Assembly (NCBI GenBank): GCA_023101725.1
Contig: JALJCO010010195.1
Span: 62,001 to 126,000 of the forward strand
Length of the DNA stretch: 64,000 bases
Direction: 5' to 3'
Origin: Atherinomorus stipes
Taxonomy: Eukaryota; Chordata; Actinopteri; Atheriniformes; Atherinidae
Shown here: positions 1 through 12,604 of the stretch, one piece after another
Position numbering within the stretch: the stretch's first letter is position 1
Layout: each line of letters begins with the position of its first letter
Translations under genes and position numbers: made by a program
The notes under the pieces: model-generated
Seen by the model: only the letters and a program-made list of their open reading frames with translations
Told to the model about the DNA's origin: nothing
The model's database searches: none

Positions 1-945
1 TTTTTGCAGGTGTTTTTTGTTATTGCAGATGTTTTTGTTAATGCTGCATTTTCTTTTTGTATGTGTTTTTGTTAATGCTGCATTTTCTTTTTGTATGTGT
101 TTTTGTTAATGCAGATGTTTTTGTTAATGCTGCATTTTCTTTTTGTATGTGTTTTTGTTAATGCTGCATTTTCTTTTTGTATGTGTTTTTGTTAATGCTG
201 CATTTTCTTTTTGTATGTGTTTTTGTTAATGCTGCATTTTCTTTTTGTATGTGTTTTTGTTAATGCTGCATTTTCTTTTTGCAGATGTTTTTGTTAATGC
301 TGCATTTTCTTTTTGCAGATGTTTTTGTTAATGCTGCATTTTCTTTTTGCAGATGTTTTTGTTAATGCTGCATTTTCTTTTTGCAGATGTTTTTGTTAAT
401 GCTGCATTTTCTTTTTGCAGGTGTTTTTGTTAATGCTGCATTTTCTTTTTGCAGATGTTTTTGTTAATGCTGCATTTTCTTTTTGCAGGTGTTTTTGTTA
501 ATGCTGCATTTTCTTTTTGCAGATGTTTTTGTTAATGCTGCATTTTCTTTTTGCAGGTGTTTTTGTTAATGCTGCATTTTCTTTTTGTATGTGTTTTTGT
601 TAATACTGCATTTTCTCTTTGCAGATGTTTTTGTCAATGCTGCATTTTCTTTTTGCAGGTGTTTTTGTTAATGCTGCATTTTCTTTTTGTATGTGTTTTT
701 GTTAATACTGCATTTTCTCTTTGCAGATGTTTTTGTTAATGCTGCATTTTCTTTTTGCAGATGTTTTTGTTAATACTGCATTTTCTTTTTGCAGATGTTT
801 TTGTTAATGCTGCATTTTCTTTTTGCAGATGTTTCTGTTAATACTGCATTTTCTTTTTGCATCTGTTTTTATAAATGCTGCATTTTCTTTTAGCATGTGT
901 TTTTGTTTATGCTGCATTTTCTTATTGCAGTTGTTTTTGTATATG
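1..945 (+). repeat. 34-bp minisatellite, about 27 copies
   Basis: A tandem array with a 34-bp period: successive ATG triplets at 319 and 353 are 34 bases apart and the pattern holds throughout. Each unit reads TGTTAATGCTGCA, then a run of about ten pyrimidines, then either GCAGATG/GCAGGTG or the variant GTATGTG. The array begins before the window edge and decays after about 840 (CATCTG, TAGCATG variants), ending near 945. Because 34 is not a multiple of 3 the reading frame rotates, so the 62-codon open frame at 551-739 is a by-product and not a gene. Confidence 0.95.
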
Positions 946-1616
946 AAGCGGATTTGCACCTGTGGGCCACCGTACTTAATACCTAAAAGATAAGCTTGTT
1001 GATTTTATACATCAAAGTTTGTTTACTTGAGATAACTCCTCCCCCTTCTGGTTATGACATATTATTGTTGTGGGGTAATTAGTCATAAGCCCTGTCCCAA
1101 TACCCACCCTACGCCCTATGGTCCTCTCTGAAGTGTGTAGGTCTACAGTACTGTAAAGTACAGTAGATGTGCACATAGGGTTACAAGTTTGGGAAAATAG
1201 CAGAATTGAGTCAGTGATATTACACAGTCAACTTGCACCACAATGTCATTTCACAATATTATTTACAAACTCCACCTTGAATATAAGCATTTCTGTGCCT
1301 GGTGAAGAGACATTTTTAGACCTAAAATGGATAAAGTTAAATGTCACTGAATCTGTCTCTGGAAAGATTTTTATAAAATCCACATGTTTTTAATGAATAA
1401 ATTAATTACTTAACTAATTTATGTAAGATTGCTGTATAATTTGAAATATAAAGGGATAAATAACTGTTTCTTTGATTACATTGTGACGAAATGTATACAA
1501 GATCATTAAATTGTCTGCTTTGTGACTTGTTGAAAACAAAAAGTCATGTATGTTAGATGAACAGGTCTCCTTTGCAAAAGAGATTGAGGGTCTCAGTGGG
1601 ACTTTCCTGTATGAAT
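946..1616. other. unassigned AT-rich sequence
   Basis: Single-copy-looking DNA between the minisatellite and a SINE. A 74-codon open frame at 1169-1393 has no recognisable domain and no convincing splice sites. I see nothing else in it. Confidence 0.5.
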
Positions 1617-1850
1617 AAGGGAGTGGGTAGTTTAGTGGTAATGCTGTGGACTTTGGTGCGGCAAACCCGGGCTTGAGTCCCTGACACAGCACTGAGGCAA
1701 ACCAGTATGGGCTCTTGAGCAAAGCCCTTGATCTATACCAACTGCTCCCTGGGTGTTGTAATTGGCAGCCCACTGCTCTCAAGTTAAACTTGAGAGAGGT
1801 TAGATGCAGAGAATGAATATCCTTATTAGGATTAATAAAGTATAAAATCA
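1617..1850 (+). repeat. tRNA-derived SINE, copy 1
   Basis: The head (1619-1685) resembles a tRNA gene, with an A-box-like TAGTTTAGTGG and a B-box-like GGGCTTGAGTCCC, which are the internal RNA polymerase III promoter parts. The body has CTCTTGAGCAAAGCCCTTGATC and CACTGCTCTC, and the 3' end reads GGATTAATAAAGTATA. The same order of blocks recurs at 43912-44140, so the two are members of one family. It is diverged and has no clear target duplication. Confidence 0.8.
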
Positions 1851-3990
1851 ACAATTATAAAGTTTGAATAAAAATAACTAAATATAGTCACTTTTATCAG
1901 TAAAATAATCACTTTTAGATGTTTAAAGAATATTTCCAAGTAGCACGGCAAACTTTGATTATTATTTCACATATACAGCCGAGTAAAAGTCAAATTTTCA
2001 GTATTTACATGTGACAAGACTTTTTGTCACCTCAGGTACAGAATTGAACATCACTATATTAGCCGTTTTAGCCAGGTTTTTTCAGAACACACATCAATGA
2101 ATTGAGAGTTGTTCTTTTCTTTCAGTGTCACTGATCACTGCTGAGTTTATTGGGTTTTTCTTTCTCACCGTTTGCAGTTGCTTTTTACCTCATTATTTAA
2201 AACCAAATGTAATGAGAATGAACTTGAGTGTATTTTAGTGTCCAACACCTACAGTCTCTGAGGGTAGATTACAGACTGGTTTTGCGAGTGGGTAGCATGT
2301 TGTAAGAAGTCACAGTCATCACAAGGTTTGTCTTGTGAAACATTAAACAGGAAAGCCTGACTGACATGTGAAGGTCTTTGTGAATGTTCTGATCCTTTTA
2401 TTATTGCAACTGCAGAGAAAAAGCCAAAATGTTGAAGCTGATCAGCATGAGGAAGGAAGACCATATGGAACCAAAACAGATTAATGCTGCAAAATTAAAC
2501 TGGTATCAGCCTGCTGGAAAGTGCACAGCCAGACGCGTCAAAAGATACAATACTGCAGCTCACCAAGTTTTACACAATGATCCATTCATTACATCAGGTG
2601 TGTTCACACAGGGAAACATTTAAAACCTGTAGGACAGTAGCCTTTGAGGATCGGAGTTTGATATCTGTGCTCCATGGAGTATTGGAGTTGAACTAAAGAG
2701 TGGCCTTGTTTAATTTTCTTACTCTTAGTCCTCTGATGACAGCTGCATATCCTTCACAAAATATTGAATCAGCACGAATGAACGTTGAGTTTATATGGTC
2801 CCACAATATCTAACATTGTGTTTTGAACATTGTTGCATGCTCTAGCTTCTCTGTTTCTATTGTTGTGTGTACACTCTCAATGTCGGCCTGTCAGAGTTTC
2901 ATCCTGTTGAAAGCACATTTTCTCCCCTGTGTTGAATTCATGGTTTTGATTTGTTTTATTTGTCTTTTCCCCATTTCATTGGAAAGTAATCTGGGGTGAT
3001 AGGCCTTGATGAATGGCAGTAACAGTCCTCATCACACAGAGTGACATTTCAAAGTCCAAAAACAGATTGTGAAACCATTGTGTTTTGTTTTTTTTTATAA
3101 TCCAGTTTATTCATTGAGAAACCTCTACTGTACATCAGTGAGTGCTGTGTTTTAGATGGTTAGCCTGAGCTCGTCGTTGAATTTCCAGACAGTTTTCATA
3201 AATCTCCTCTCTTGGCTGCTGCTGCTGCTGCTGCTGTTTTGGGGGGGAAAATAAAGAGAGCAAAATTTAGATGGTCGGCATCTCAGCCTTATCTACAGGT
3301 TCATTCAGGGGTGGGCTGGGGTTGAAATTCAGCTCAGGAGCCTGGTTTAGTGAGGCCTTTTAGTGGCCAACTCTGTCATCTTGTGATGTAGTGTCATAGA
3401 GAGGCTAAAATGCTAACAGCTAGCAAGCTTTGGATTTTCAACACTGGACGTGAATATAAATCTGATTGACTTCTAACTTCTTATTTTGTTTTGTTGTATT
3501 ATTCTATTGCTAAATTGCTTGAAGTTAAGGTCGTGTCATCAGCACTTTAAAGAAATGTGTTTTTCTGGTCAGCCAGTAGGCCTATCAGTTTTATTCTGAA
3601 TTGATTTTGAATTGAAGAAGATAAGTGATTTATGCTTGTATAGTCTAACATTGCTGATGCTAATTTTAACGTTCTGTGAGTCTTGAAGTATCCAAAAACA
3701 TACACATATTATAGGTCTGGGATGAGAGGGCCATAAAGGCAGTGCTAACCTGCCATGGTGCTGCAGCTGCTTGGTCATGATGCATGGCATCAATTGGGCT
3801 GCATGCTGTTCTAACCTTTTTTTTCTTTTAAACCATCAGCTTTTCTGATCCACCCATCTTTTTTTTCTGGCTTTCTTCTTTTAGACATGCCTGCTCCTCT
3901 TTCATTTTTGTTTCTCTTTTTTGTAACATGAAGGCAACAGTGACCGCCTGCCTGGCCCAAGCATACCCAACTGGAGCCACAGGCATGATG
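1851..3990. other. unassigned intergenic or intronic DNA
   Basis: No repeat family or complete gene is recognised. It holds a short CTG run (3213-3236, about seven units) followed by a G run, and one possible terminal exon (2416-2486) listed separately. The open frames in this stretch lack domains. Confidence 0.4.
2416..2486 (+). CDS. possible small terminal exon, unknown gene
   Basis: A good 3' splice site (pyrimidine tract, then TTGCAACTGCAG) ends at 2415. Read in phase 1 it opens a frame of about 22 codons, very polar and acidic (RKSQNVEADQHEEG, then PYGTKTD), ending in TAA at 2484-2486. This would suit a receptor's cytoplasmic tail, but no partner exon was found on this strand and 22 codons open by chance is not rare. 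I do not recognise the protein. Confidence 0.15.
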
Positions 3991-5097
3991 CAAAGTTGGG
4001 CGTGGTGTATCCAAGGAGTAAACTCTGCTGGAAAAGTGTGACCCGGAAGTTAAGCTAAATAATTGTCGTTCTTTCTTCATCCACTGGGGGCTGGCTCCAA
4101 AACAGAGCAAATCCCATAGACTCCCATGTTAAAAAGGCCAACTTCACAGCAGAAATAAACATGTTTACAGCCTGGTTCAAAAAATCATTTTAGGTTTAAT
4201 AATTGCTGTATGGGGGTGAACTTATTTATAACTCATCCATTTACATGGTATTCAATCTTCTTTTGTTTTTGTTTTTTTGGTATTCAATCTTGAAATTACA
4301 CAAAATTAGGGGCATGTCCGTTTGATTGACAGGCGGCAGACCGGGTGCTGGTTTTAGCCGTGGAGGCTAATAGTTAGCTCCCTCCTTGCTCCCAGGAAAA
4401 CCTCAGCCTGTAACAGAGTTGCACAATGGCGTTTTTTAGTGGTGAACAGCAAGTCTGAGCGTGTCTTATCTTTAAACCGCTGATCTTCAATCGTTCCTGT
4501 TCACTTCAGATAAGTTTGGTTAGCATTAGCTTGGCTGTCCATCATTTGTCCCGTGGCTCGGAGAAGCCTTTCCTTTGCCCATCTAAGTATTTTCTGGGAG
4601 TAACGACACATGCGACACGGCAATATGGAAATGGTGGGAAACCCCCAACTGGCTTCACTTTCCTCTCTTCAGACATGACTGGACTCCATTTTTTTACAGT
4701 CTTTGTGTGTGACGCGAAGTGGGCTTGTTGTGTCTTGTAGTGGGCGGGTTTCGGTTAGGGTGAGGGGAAGAGTTAGGGGTCAGGTCATAGACATGTATAT
4801 ATAATTGCCAGATAACTCACCCGTGCTGTTGGCCAATGGAGCCGAACATCTGCACATGGCGGCCAACTTACCACAGGCAGCTCGCTTACTTACAGTATTG
4901 GCTTTTAATGGTGATGCACTGTTTGAATAACCATAACTTAGTCAATTTTCTACCGTTTTTTAATCGGTCTGGTTTGTTATAAACGTCAGACATGTAGTTA
5001 TGAAACTACATACTTAAGGATTAGAACTAACGAATCCAACTAACGAATCCACAGCAGAGCGAGATACAACCATGGACTTTAATATTATAATAAACAA
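3991..5097. repeat. probable dispersed repeat, class uncertain
   Basis: This stretch has higher G+C and CpG than its flanks and no plausible gene. The block 4795-4895 (TTGGCCAATGGAGCC, then GGCGGCCAACTTACCACAGG) reappears in opposite orientation at 8140-8230 (CCTGTGGTAAGTTGGCCACC), which suggests a repeat family or the inverted ends of one larger unit. The text near 4095-4195 reads like a common fish repeat, but I cannot name the family. Confidence 0.4.
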
Positions 5098-5169
5098 GTG
5101 AGTGCAATAAATATACACATGCCCAAGGCATTTATACTAAATCAATATTTACAACTAGCGTACACAATG

Positions 5170-5240
5170 GATATATGTATGTATGTGTATATACAGTGTA
5201 CATGTGTACATGTGTATATACATATGTATATATACACACT
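5170..5240. repeat. TATG/TACA microsatellite
   Basis: Alternating TATGTATG, GTATATAC and TACATGTG units directly before a Tc1-type MITE, a common target for TA-inserting elements. Confidence 0.8.
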
Positions 5241-5446
5241 ACTCACAAAAGTTAGGGATATTCAACTTTTGGTTTTTGGAGAACAGAATGATGCAGAATA
5301 AATATTTAACCACTGAATAATGTACATGTGCACTGAAAGGTTTAGAGAAAGTTTAATTTAGTTCACCTGGAAAGGTTGTAGTGGATTTTAGATTAATTCT
5401 GACATCATACAAAAAGCCAAATATCCTTAACTTTTTGTAAGTGTAT
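5238..5446. mobile_element. Tc1/mariner-type MITE of about 210 bp
   Basis: The ends are inverted copies: CTCACAAAAGTTAGGGATATT on the left and AATATCCTTAACTTTTTGTAAG on the right. The element sits between TA-rich microsatellites, as expected for TA-target insertion. There is no coding capacity. The neighbouring full-length Tc1 element starts about 24 bp downstream but has different terminal repeats, so this is a separate insertion. Confidence 0.75.
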
Positions 5447-5469
5447 ATATATATATATATATATATATG

Positions 5470-7031
<1,562 letters not shown>

Positions 7032-7033
7032 TA

Positions 7034-7036
7034 TAG

Positions 7037-7077
<41 letters not shown>

Positions 7078-7080
7078 ATT
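7034..7080. repeat. (TA)n(TG)n microsatellite
   Basis: An uninterrupted TA run followed by TG repeats at the right flank of the Tc1 element. Confidence 0.9.
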
Positions 7081-7299
7081 TATAAACTTGTTGAAAGAAA
7101 ATTGTGATTGAGTTTATTTTAAAAAAGGGACAATGCATTCAATAAAATTTAATGGAATCACAAAATTTATGAGTAAACTTTACGACCAGGCGTCACTTGC
7201 AGATTTCCACCTCGCCTTAATTACACCAACTTTTTGGGCGCATAAGTCCATTCAAATGTAATCTTTTTAGTCAACGGACAAAAAAAGATGAACGGGAGG

Positions 7300-7886
7300 C
7301 CCGGACTAAAGCTCTGTCTGTACAGTAGGTTGTAAAGCTTGTTACATACTCTGCAAGAAGCGAGAACTTTCTTCTTGTTCCGGACGTGTTTGAGGACGGC
7401 TTGCGGCTTGTCCTCGCCCCCTCAGCCAAGCAGTTCTTTCTTCTCGGGGAGCTACAAGAAGTATTGTGTGATTGGTCAGATATTTGAAGCAGGTGGGGTT
7501 TACACAGAGACGCTTGAAGCAGAAAGTTGTCACTTCTGCATTTCCGCAGATGCAACGTTGAACAGATAGTTTTCATAAACAGCTGATCGAGGTGGTAAGA
7601 AAGTACAAAAATGTAAACAACACACATGACATTTAAATACACAGACACCACCGTGTATGCAACTCCATACTGCCATGGACAAAGTTTATTGTAAATGTAT
7701 AAGCACTGGATGAACACCGTGCCACCCCTTCCCCCTGCACACATCCAGTCGCAGAGCTTCTCGTGGAGTATGTAATGACTTGACGGGAACAAACTTTGTT
7801 CTTGTTCTTGCAGCAGCGAGGGCAAGAACAAAGTTCTTGCTTCTTGTAGAGTATGGAACAAGCTTAAATCAGGCTTTAGACTGGGC
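7300..7886 (-). mobile_element. TIR element family A, copy 1
   Basis: Inverted ends: left CCCGGACTAAAGC then AAGCTTGTTACATACTC then CAAGAAGCGAGAAC; right the reverse complements of the same blocks, GAGTATGGAACAAGCTT and GCTTTAGACTGGGC. The interior has a GGGGTTTACACAGAGACGC block that also occurs, inverted, in copy 2 at 21694-22222. The large minus-strand open frame across it (7271-7903) is not conserved as a protein and is taken as chance. The superfamily is not clear. Confidence 0.8.
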
Positions 7887-8847
7887 GTGTTTATTGAAAC
7901 CATAGTTGCTAAACTGCTAGCTCAGCCTTATTACTTGCATAGGCTAGCTGTGTTAGCCGCAATGCACAACTGTGCTACACGATTAAGTCGTTTTTCAAAA
8001 AGAAATGCTGCGATTTCAACATGTTCAAGCAAAATTATAGCCACGTTATTAATGTTTGTAAGAAACCAAAACGTTTGTTAATCAGCAAAATAAGATGATT
8101 TACGCAGATCACTCCCCTTCATTCAGAAACCATAGGGCCTGAGAGAGACTGCCTGTGGTAAGTTGGCCACCAATGATGCTGTTTGGCAATCCACCATGAG
8201 AGATCTAGCAATTACATCGATATCTATGGAGAGGGTTAGATCTCATTGGTGTGGTGGGCGGGTCGTGTAGAGGCGTGACTTGTAGGGGATGTGGTTTGTA
8301 GCTGCACTGGCTGCAGCTAGGTGCTACCCAACCCAAGCTTCCAATTACTTATCAATAAACAAGCAGAAGATGACATCATCTTCAGTACTCCGCAGCCGCA
8401 GCTGTCTGCCAGCTGGTGACTGAATGAACGATTAGACAATGTGATCACAGCGTTCTTGGTCTTAAAATCAGTCAGGGTCATCTATTAGGGCCAATATAGA
8501 TTACTGACTCAGTCTGTGCTTGCTACCTGCAGCTGCAAGGGCAGGGTGCTGTGGTCAACTGCAGCTGCTTTTGGGGTTAGGAAAAAAAAAAAAAGGTTTT
8601 CCGAGCAGCCTGAAACAGACCACCATTCGGGAAACCTCCCGAATCTGCCTATAGCCAACCTGCCGCTAGTTCAGAGTTAAGCATGCAGAATGAAGTCATG
8701 AGTGGGCTGGGTGAAAGTCAGCCTTCCTTGCTTTAGGTGGCTGCACTTCAGAACAGTGGAGCGTTTGTTCAGAATCAGCTACTGTTAGCATTCCTGAAGG
8801 TCTTTTACAGTCAAACATACCAGGCCGACCTGCGTGGAGCTTTTCTT
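7887..8847. other. intergenic DNA with repeat debris
   Basis: 8140-8230 is the inverted counterpart of 4795-4895. The rest has no gene signal. The low end of the minus-strand Ig gene (proposed stop at 8848) would place its 3' UTR in the upper part of this interval, but I see no convincing polyadenylation signal. Confidence 0.4.
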
Positions 8848-8865
8848 TTAACTTCCATCTCCTAA
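8848..8865 (-). CDS. Ig-domain gene: candidate terminal coding exon
   Basis: On the minus strand a strong acceptor (CCCTCTTTTCATCCAG) precedes five codons, L-G-D-G-S, and a TAA stop at 8848-8850. It starts in phase 0, which fits the phase-0 end of the candidate exon at 9090-9123. Five codons give no domain evidence, so this rests on the acceptor, the phase match and position. Confidence 0.3.
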   Translation of the reverse strand, partial: LGDGS

Positions 8866-9089
8866 CTGGATGAAAAGAGGGAATGTCTGCCCAATTACTT
8901 CGATTATTCTCACTTTGGGAGCATTTGTTTCACTCCAAAATTCTACAGAAGGAAATGAATGCTCAATTCTTATCAGTTTCTCTTCTTCTCTGATAACACA
9001 CTACAATTACACAAATTCTTAACAGAACATTTGCATGTCAGTTGGCAGATAGTGGTTACTGTATAACCTCCACAGAAAAAAATCTTTAC

Positions 9090-9123
9090 CATTACTGCAG
9101 CAGTAGCAGGTGGAGTGATGTTT
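9090..9123 (-). CDS. Ig-domain gene: candidate cytoplasmic exon
   Basis: A 34-nt minus-strand exon bounded by a good acceptor (GTCTCCTTTCACAG) and a donor (ATG|GTAAAG). Entered in phase 2 from the transmembrane exon it reads N-I-T-P-P-A-T-A-A-V-M and leaves in phase 0. Small cytoplasmic exons are usual in Ig-family receptors. No tyrosine-based signalling motif is present. Alternatively the message ends in the previous exon, which has an in-frame TAA just past its donor. Confidence 0.4.
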
Positions 9124-9204
9124 CTGTGAAAGGAGACAAAAACTTTTAGATTTTGGCAGTATTAAACACATGTAAGGAAAAAGTTGAAGATAAATGGCTC
9201 TTAC

Positions 9205-9328
9205 TCTGCTCGCTGTTTCCGGACTTGTTTCAGTATAATGAAAACAGTTATAAAGATCAGGAAACAGACAGATGAAACCGCAGCTGCCACAGCGATAAGC
9301 AGTTTATCAGAGTTTTCTGCTTCCTCCT
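9205..9328 (-). CDS. Ig-domain gene: transmembrane exon
   Basis: A minus-strand exon with acceptor TTTTTCTTGACAG and donor AGA|GTAAGA. It begins in phase 1, matching the end of the V-like exon at 10559. The translation is a short acidic stalk (EEEAENSDK), a single hydrophobic span of about 24 residues (LLIAVAAAVSSVCFLIFITV and on to FIIL), then a basic stop-transfer stretch (KQVRKQRA). This is the layout of a type I membrane protein with the Ig domain outside. If the donor is not used, a TAA follows immediately and gives a tail of about nine residues. Confidence 0.75.
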
Positions 9329-9474
9329 CTGTCAAGAAAAATAACTGTTACTTGTTTCAGTTAATTTATGCTTCGCATCCATACTGGTTAGCTTATTTCT
9401 AGATTAAGCTCACAGTCAATGTAACCAGCAATTTTCTTGTGCGTATGATGTGTGTTTAAAAGAAGTACTCCTTT

Positions 9475-9659
9475 CTTTAAATCTACAGTCTACAACTTTC
9501 TAAAAAATATGTATTTGTCATATTGGCTAAAACTGTCCCTTTGCAGGCAGAGCATGAGTGCAGTGGGGAGGAGGGGGAAGTGGTGTGAAACCTGTTTCGC
9601 CTCAAATTTTCAGGCTAAGACTGTGCTCTTCTCAGGGTTATGGACTGCAGCTTTAAAGG
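9475..9659. mobile_element. small TTTAAA-ended MITE
   Basis: A 185-bp element with ends that are inverted copies: CTTTAAATCTACAGTCTACAAC on the left, GTTATGGACTGCAGCTTTAAAG on the right. It lies in the intron between the transmembrane and V-like exons of the Ig gene. No coding capacity. Confidence 0.7.
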
Positions 9660-10558
9660 CGTTACAGAAGATGTTTCTTTCAACAATTTTTGCAATATTC
9701 TGCAAAATTGGGTTCACTACTCCATATGCTATGATTAATTAAAAGCTTTAAATATATAAATATTATTATATATCAGCTGTGAAAGTAATGGGGCTGAAAA
9801 AACATCCACCAATCATCCCTGCATTCCTTAACTTTTTCATTTGTCTACTGGCTCGTCAATCACTTTTACCACCGTAGTAAGAACGGGTAATAGGCGAGAT
9901 TGACCAATGAGAGTGAATGATTGGCGAGAGTAATGCTGCGACCCAGAAACTGCGTGCACTTGTCTGACGTTTGCAGTAGGTGGCTAACAATAATTCTGCT
10001 AGCAGTTAGCGACGTTCAGACAACGACATTCAGTTTACTTGCGTTTATGTGACATGATGGGAGAATCTGTACCTGCTGTCTGGTAAACACCAGAGTGGCT
10101 CGTGCACATTATTCTGTGGCCAGAGGAGGGAGCTGTAAATCTAGCAGGTTGGTCTCGTGCATGCGCACTATTCAAAAACTTGCTAACAGTCTCTGCTTTC
10201 TGAAATGCTGAAAACATCTTCTATAATGCCTTTAAGGAAGCGGAGGCAGTGCTTGCATGTCCTGTGGTCTATCAACGTATTCTTCTAAACTTAGTATCAC
10301 AGCCTGAACTAGTCAAGCTACTTTTTCTGTAATGCTCAGGAGGTGTATTGAGGAGCCTAATAATAACTTCAACAGAACCTTAAAACCTATGAACACCATG
10401 CAGACGTGCCAACAACATTTGTGCAAACACAGCCTTGTAACAAGATGAATGGGTTGGACTTCTACTCTCCTCAATACTCCAAGGACTTTTCACACCCCTC
10501 TTCATTCCTATTCCCATGAAAAATATTATGTTATGTGTAATCTGAAGATTTTACGCAC
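9660..10558. other. intron of the Ig-domain gene
   Basis: The sequence between the transmembrane exon and the V-like exon. 9870-10220 is richer in CpG and may be a further repeat. I recognise no exon here. Confidence 0.5.
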
Positions 10559-10861
10559 CTGTAATTAAAAGCTCCCAGTTCTCTTGCCAGACTCCAGACT
10601 CTGTAGTTGTCTCACAGGTGTAGTTTCCTGTGTGGGACTCCTGGGCTTCCTCTATGATTAGTGCGTACAGTTCACTTGCTGATTTGGACATTTTGAGTGT
10701 TTGGCTGGGAACGCTGGATCGACTGACATTTCCATTTGGCTGGAAGACAAACAGCTGGTCTCCATTCTTTTGCCACATTAGCTGTTTGAGACTCTTTATT
10801 GACCTGTTGCTGCATGCCAGGGTCACTGTGCTGCCCGCCATCTTTGAGACAAGCTCTGCTT
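10559..10861 (-). CDS. Ig-domain gene: V-like immunoglobulin exon
   Basis: A 303-nt minus-strand exon (phase 1 to phase 1) with a clean acceptor (TTTTCCCCAG) and donor (ACAG|GTGCGT). It encodes one Ig domain: the first cysteine in VTLACSNRS, the core tryptophan in LMWQKNGDQ, and the second cysteine in the D-x-G-x-Y-x-C-like GNYTCETT. There is an N-glycosylation sequon in NGNVSRS. Joined to the exon at 9205 it gives a one-domain type I surface protein. The exon phase and layout resemble SLAM/CD2-like, B7-like or other small teleost Ig receptors; I cannot say which. The signal-peptide exon must lie upstream, at higher coordinates, and was not found with confidence. Confidence 0.8.
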
Positions 10862-12599
10862 CTGGGGAAAACATATGTCAGATGAACAGCTCAGGTGTGC
10901 AGCAGTCAGACATGCACTGTTAAAAAAAAAACAAAAGATGCTTATACAAAAAGCAAGAGGTACAGCAACAACAAAAAAAACCAAAACACACATAAGCCAG
11001 ATGGTATCAGAGACAAAACACTGGGAGAAACAAAGGCTTTTGACTGCATGCCCCTTTTCTGTCAGCTTAATCATTTTAACTTTAATAAATTGATTTGGCA
11101 CAACATGAAGGGAAACATATTTGAAAGTACAGTACTGTTTTTGTGCATGGCTCTCCAGCTGCTGAGCAGCACTGCACAAAGACCTTTAGATCGTTAAGGT
11201 TGCTCAACAGTTAACTGCCCCCTCTGTTCACTTAAAGACCTGCATGGCTCTCAATGTCTCAACATCGAGAGGATTCTTCAAGACTAATTAAACCTTGGAA
11301 GTAAACTGATATAAAATGTCTGCTATCAGATAGACGTTTTAGATCCACATTAACTAAAACAAGCCAATTATAGACAGATTTTACTTCGCAGCCATCCGAA
11401 TGCTAAATGGTACCTGATAATATGCAATTTCACACCCACCACCCAGAGTCATGTTACCTTACTTTACATAGTAAAGTATTACTATTCCGATATGTATTCT
11501 GATATGTGTGCATTTGTATAAGAATGTGTTGATCTTAGTTAATTCATTGATTCTTTCCACTCTTAAATTCATTTTCCCAATTCTTTTTAACTTGAGACAT
11601 TGTGAACGTTTGCACCTTGATTTTGTTGTTACAGTGTTCCATTGCAAAAATGACAGAAAAGATTCTTTCAATGTAATCAAGATCTTTAGAGTACAATGTT
11701 GTTTCAAGTTCTTAGCACATTCAGAATATCTGTAAGTACATGTTGTCAGGAAGAGAAGGGTGTCCAGTTTGGGAACATGTGCATCTCTGCTATTAGTAGA
11801 CAACATGTGTGGCTTTTCACAAAGTCACAAAGACTGCATGTTTCAAATGGGAGAAATGAAGCATTGAAAGGTTAAAATATGAACTTTTGCTGGTTCCTCC
11901 CACAGAAAAACCAGTAAGGTATTCCCTACCATGTTTCCCTGGGAAAGTTCTGGGGAAAAAAGGGAAAGCCCGAAGGAAGCACAGCCCCCCACCAAAAACA
12001 AACACTGAACACAAGTGTTCAGTGCTTGCATGCTCTCTAAATATGCAGAAACTTCAAGCAGTGGTCTAACATTTTATCATGCTGTAATTCAAACTGGTCT
12101 ACTTCCTTTGCACCAGACACAAGTGCTTTTGATCAGGCAGAACAAAGGGACTAGCAGGCACATCCTCTTCCTACATCTGCTTTGTATTTCTCTAAAAGCT
12201 TTAATTTACATCACCACACAACTGAATCTATAGCTGCACACTTTCTCAATGTATTGAAAACACAGCTAAACTACTAAAGAACATTTTTGCATTCTTCACT
12301 GCCTTTCATGTTTATCAGCATTTTTCTTTGTTATATTTTTTGTTTTTTTTTGATTAATCCCACTGACTATTAAGTTGAACTTCATCTTATGTTGCCTTCA
12401 TGTTTTTTTTAAATATGATTTTCTTTCCTTTTTCATGTTTTAAAACTTAGCTTTTCTGCTCTGTAGAGTAAAAAGCCGTTAATATTTTTAATACTTTTAA
12501 CCAGAAAGTAGTTGAACATGTTTAATCTGATTTTGTGAAGCCCTTACAGTATTTTTTGCATCACTGAGGAAGATTCTTCTTGCAGTGATAGCTGCAATG
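10862..12599. other. intergenic or 5' intronic DNA
   Basis: No firm exon. A second minus-strand acceptor (T-rich tract then AACAG, near 10920) could serve a short alternative exon before the V-like exon. A plus-strand signal-peptide-like frame at 11106-11195 is listed separately. The other open frames have no domains. Confidence 0.4.
11106..11195 (+). other. signal-peptide-like open frame
   Basis: A 29-codon plus-strand frame starts MKGNIFEST and continues with a hydrophobic core (VLFLCMALQLLSS) and a plausible small-residue cleavage site (STAQ). This has the shape of a secretory signal, but it lies on the strand opposite to the Ig exons, ends in TAA and lacks a clear donor. It may be a chance frame or the remnant of an inverted duplicate first exon. 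Confidence 0.2.
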
Positions 12600-12604
12600 T
12601 GTGA

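Noticed and set aside
551..739. 62-codon open frame with repeated cysteine-rich hydrophobic motif
   Set aside because: It is a translation of the 34-bp minisatellite; the frame rotates with each unit and there is no start or stop logic of a gene.
7271..7903. 210-codon minus-strand open frame
   Set aside because: It covers the whole family-A TIR element and is not kept as a protein in the copy at 21694-22222.
10823..11179. Minus-strand frame with hydrophobic stretch as signal peptide of the Ig gene
   Set aside because: The hydrophobic run comes from poly-T (a splice pyrimidine tract), is too long and cysteine/phenylalanine-rich, and the V-like exon has its own good acceptor downstream of it.
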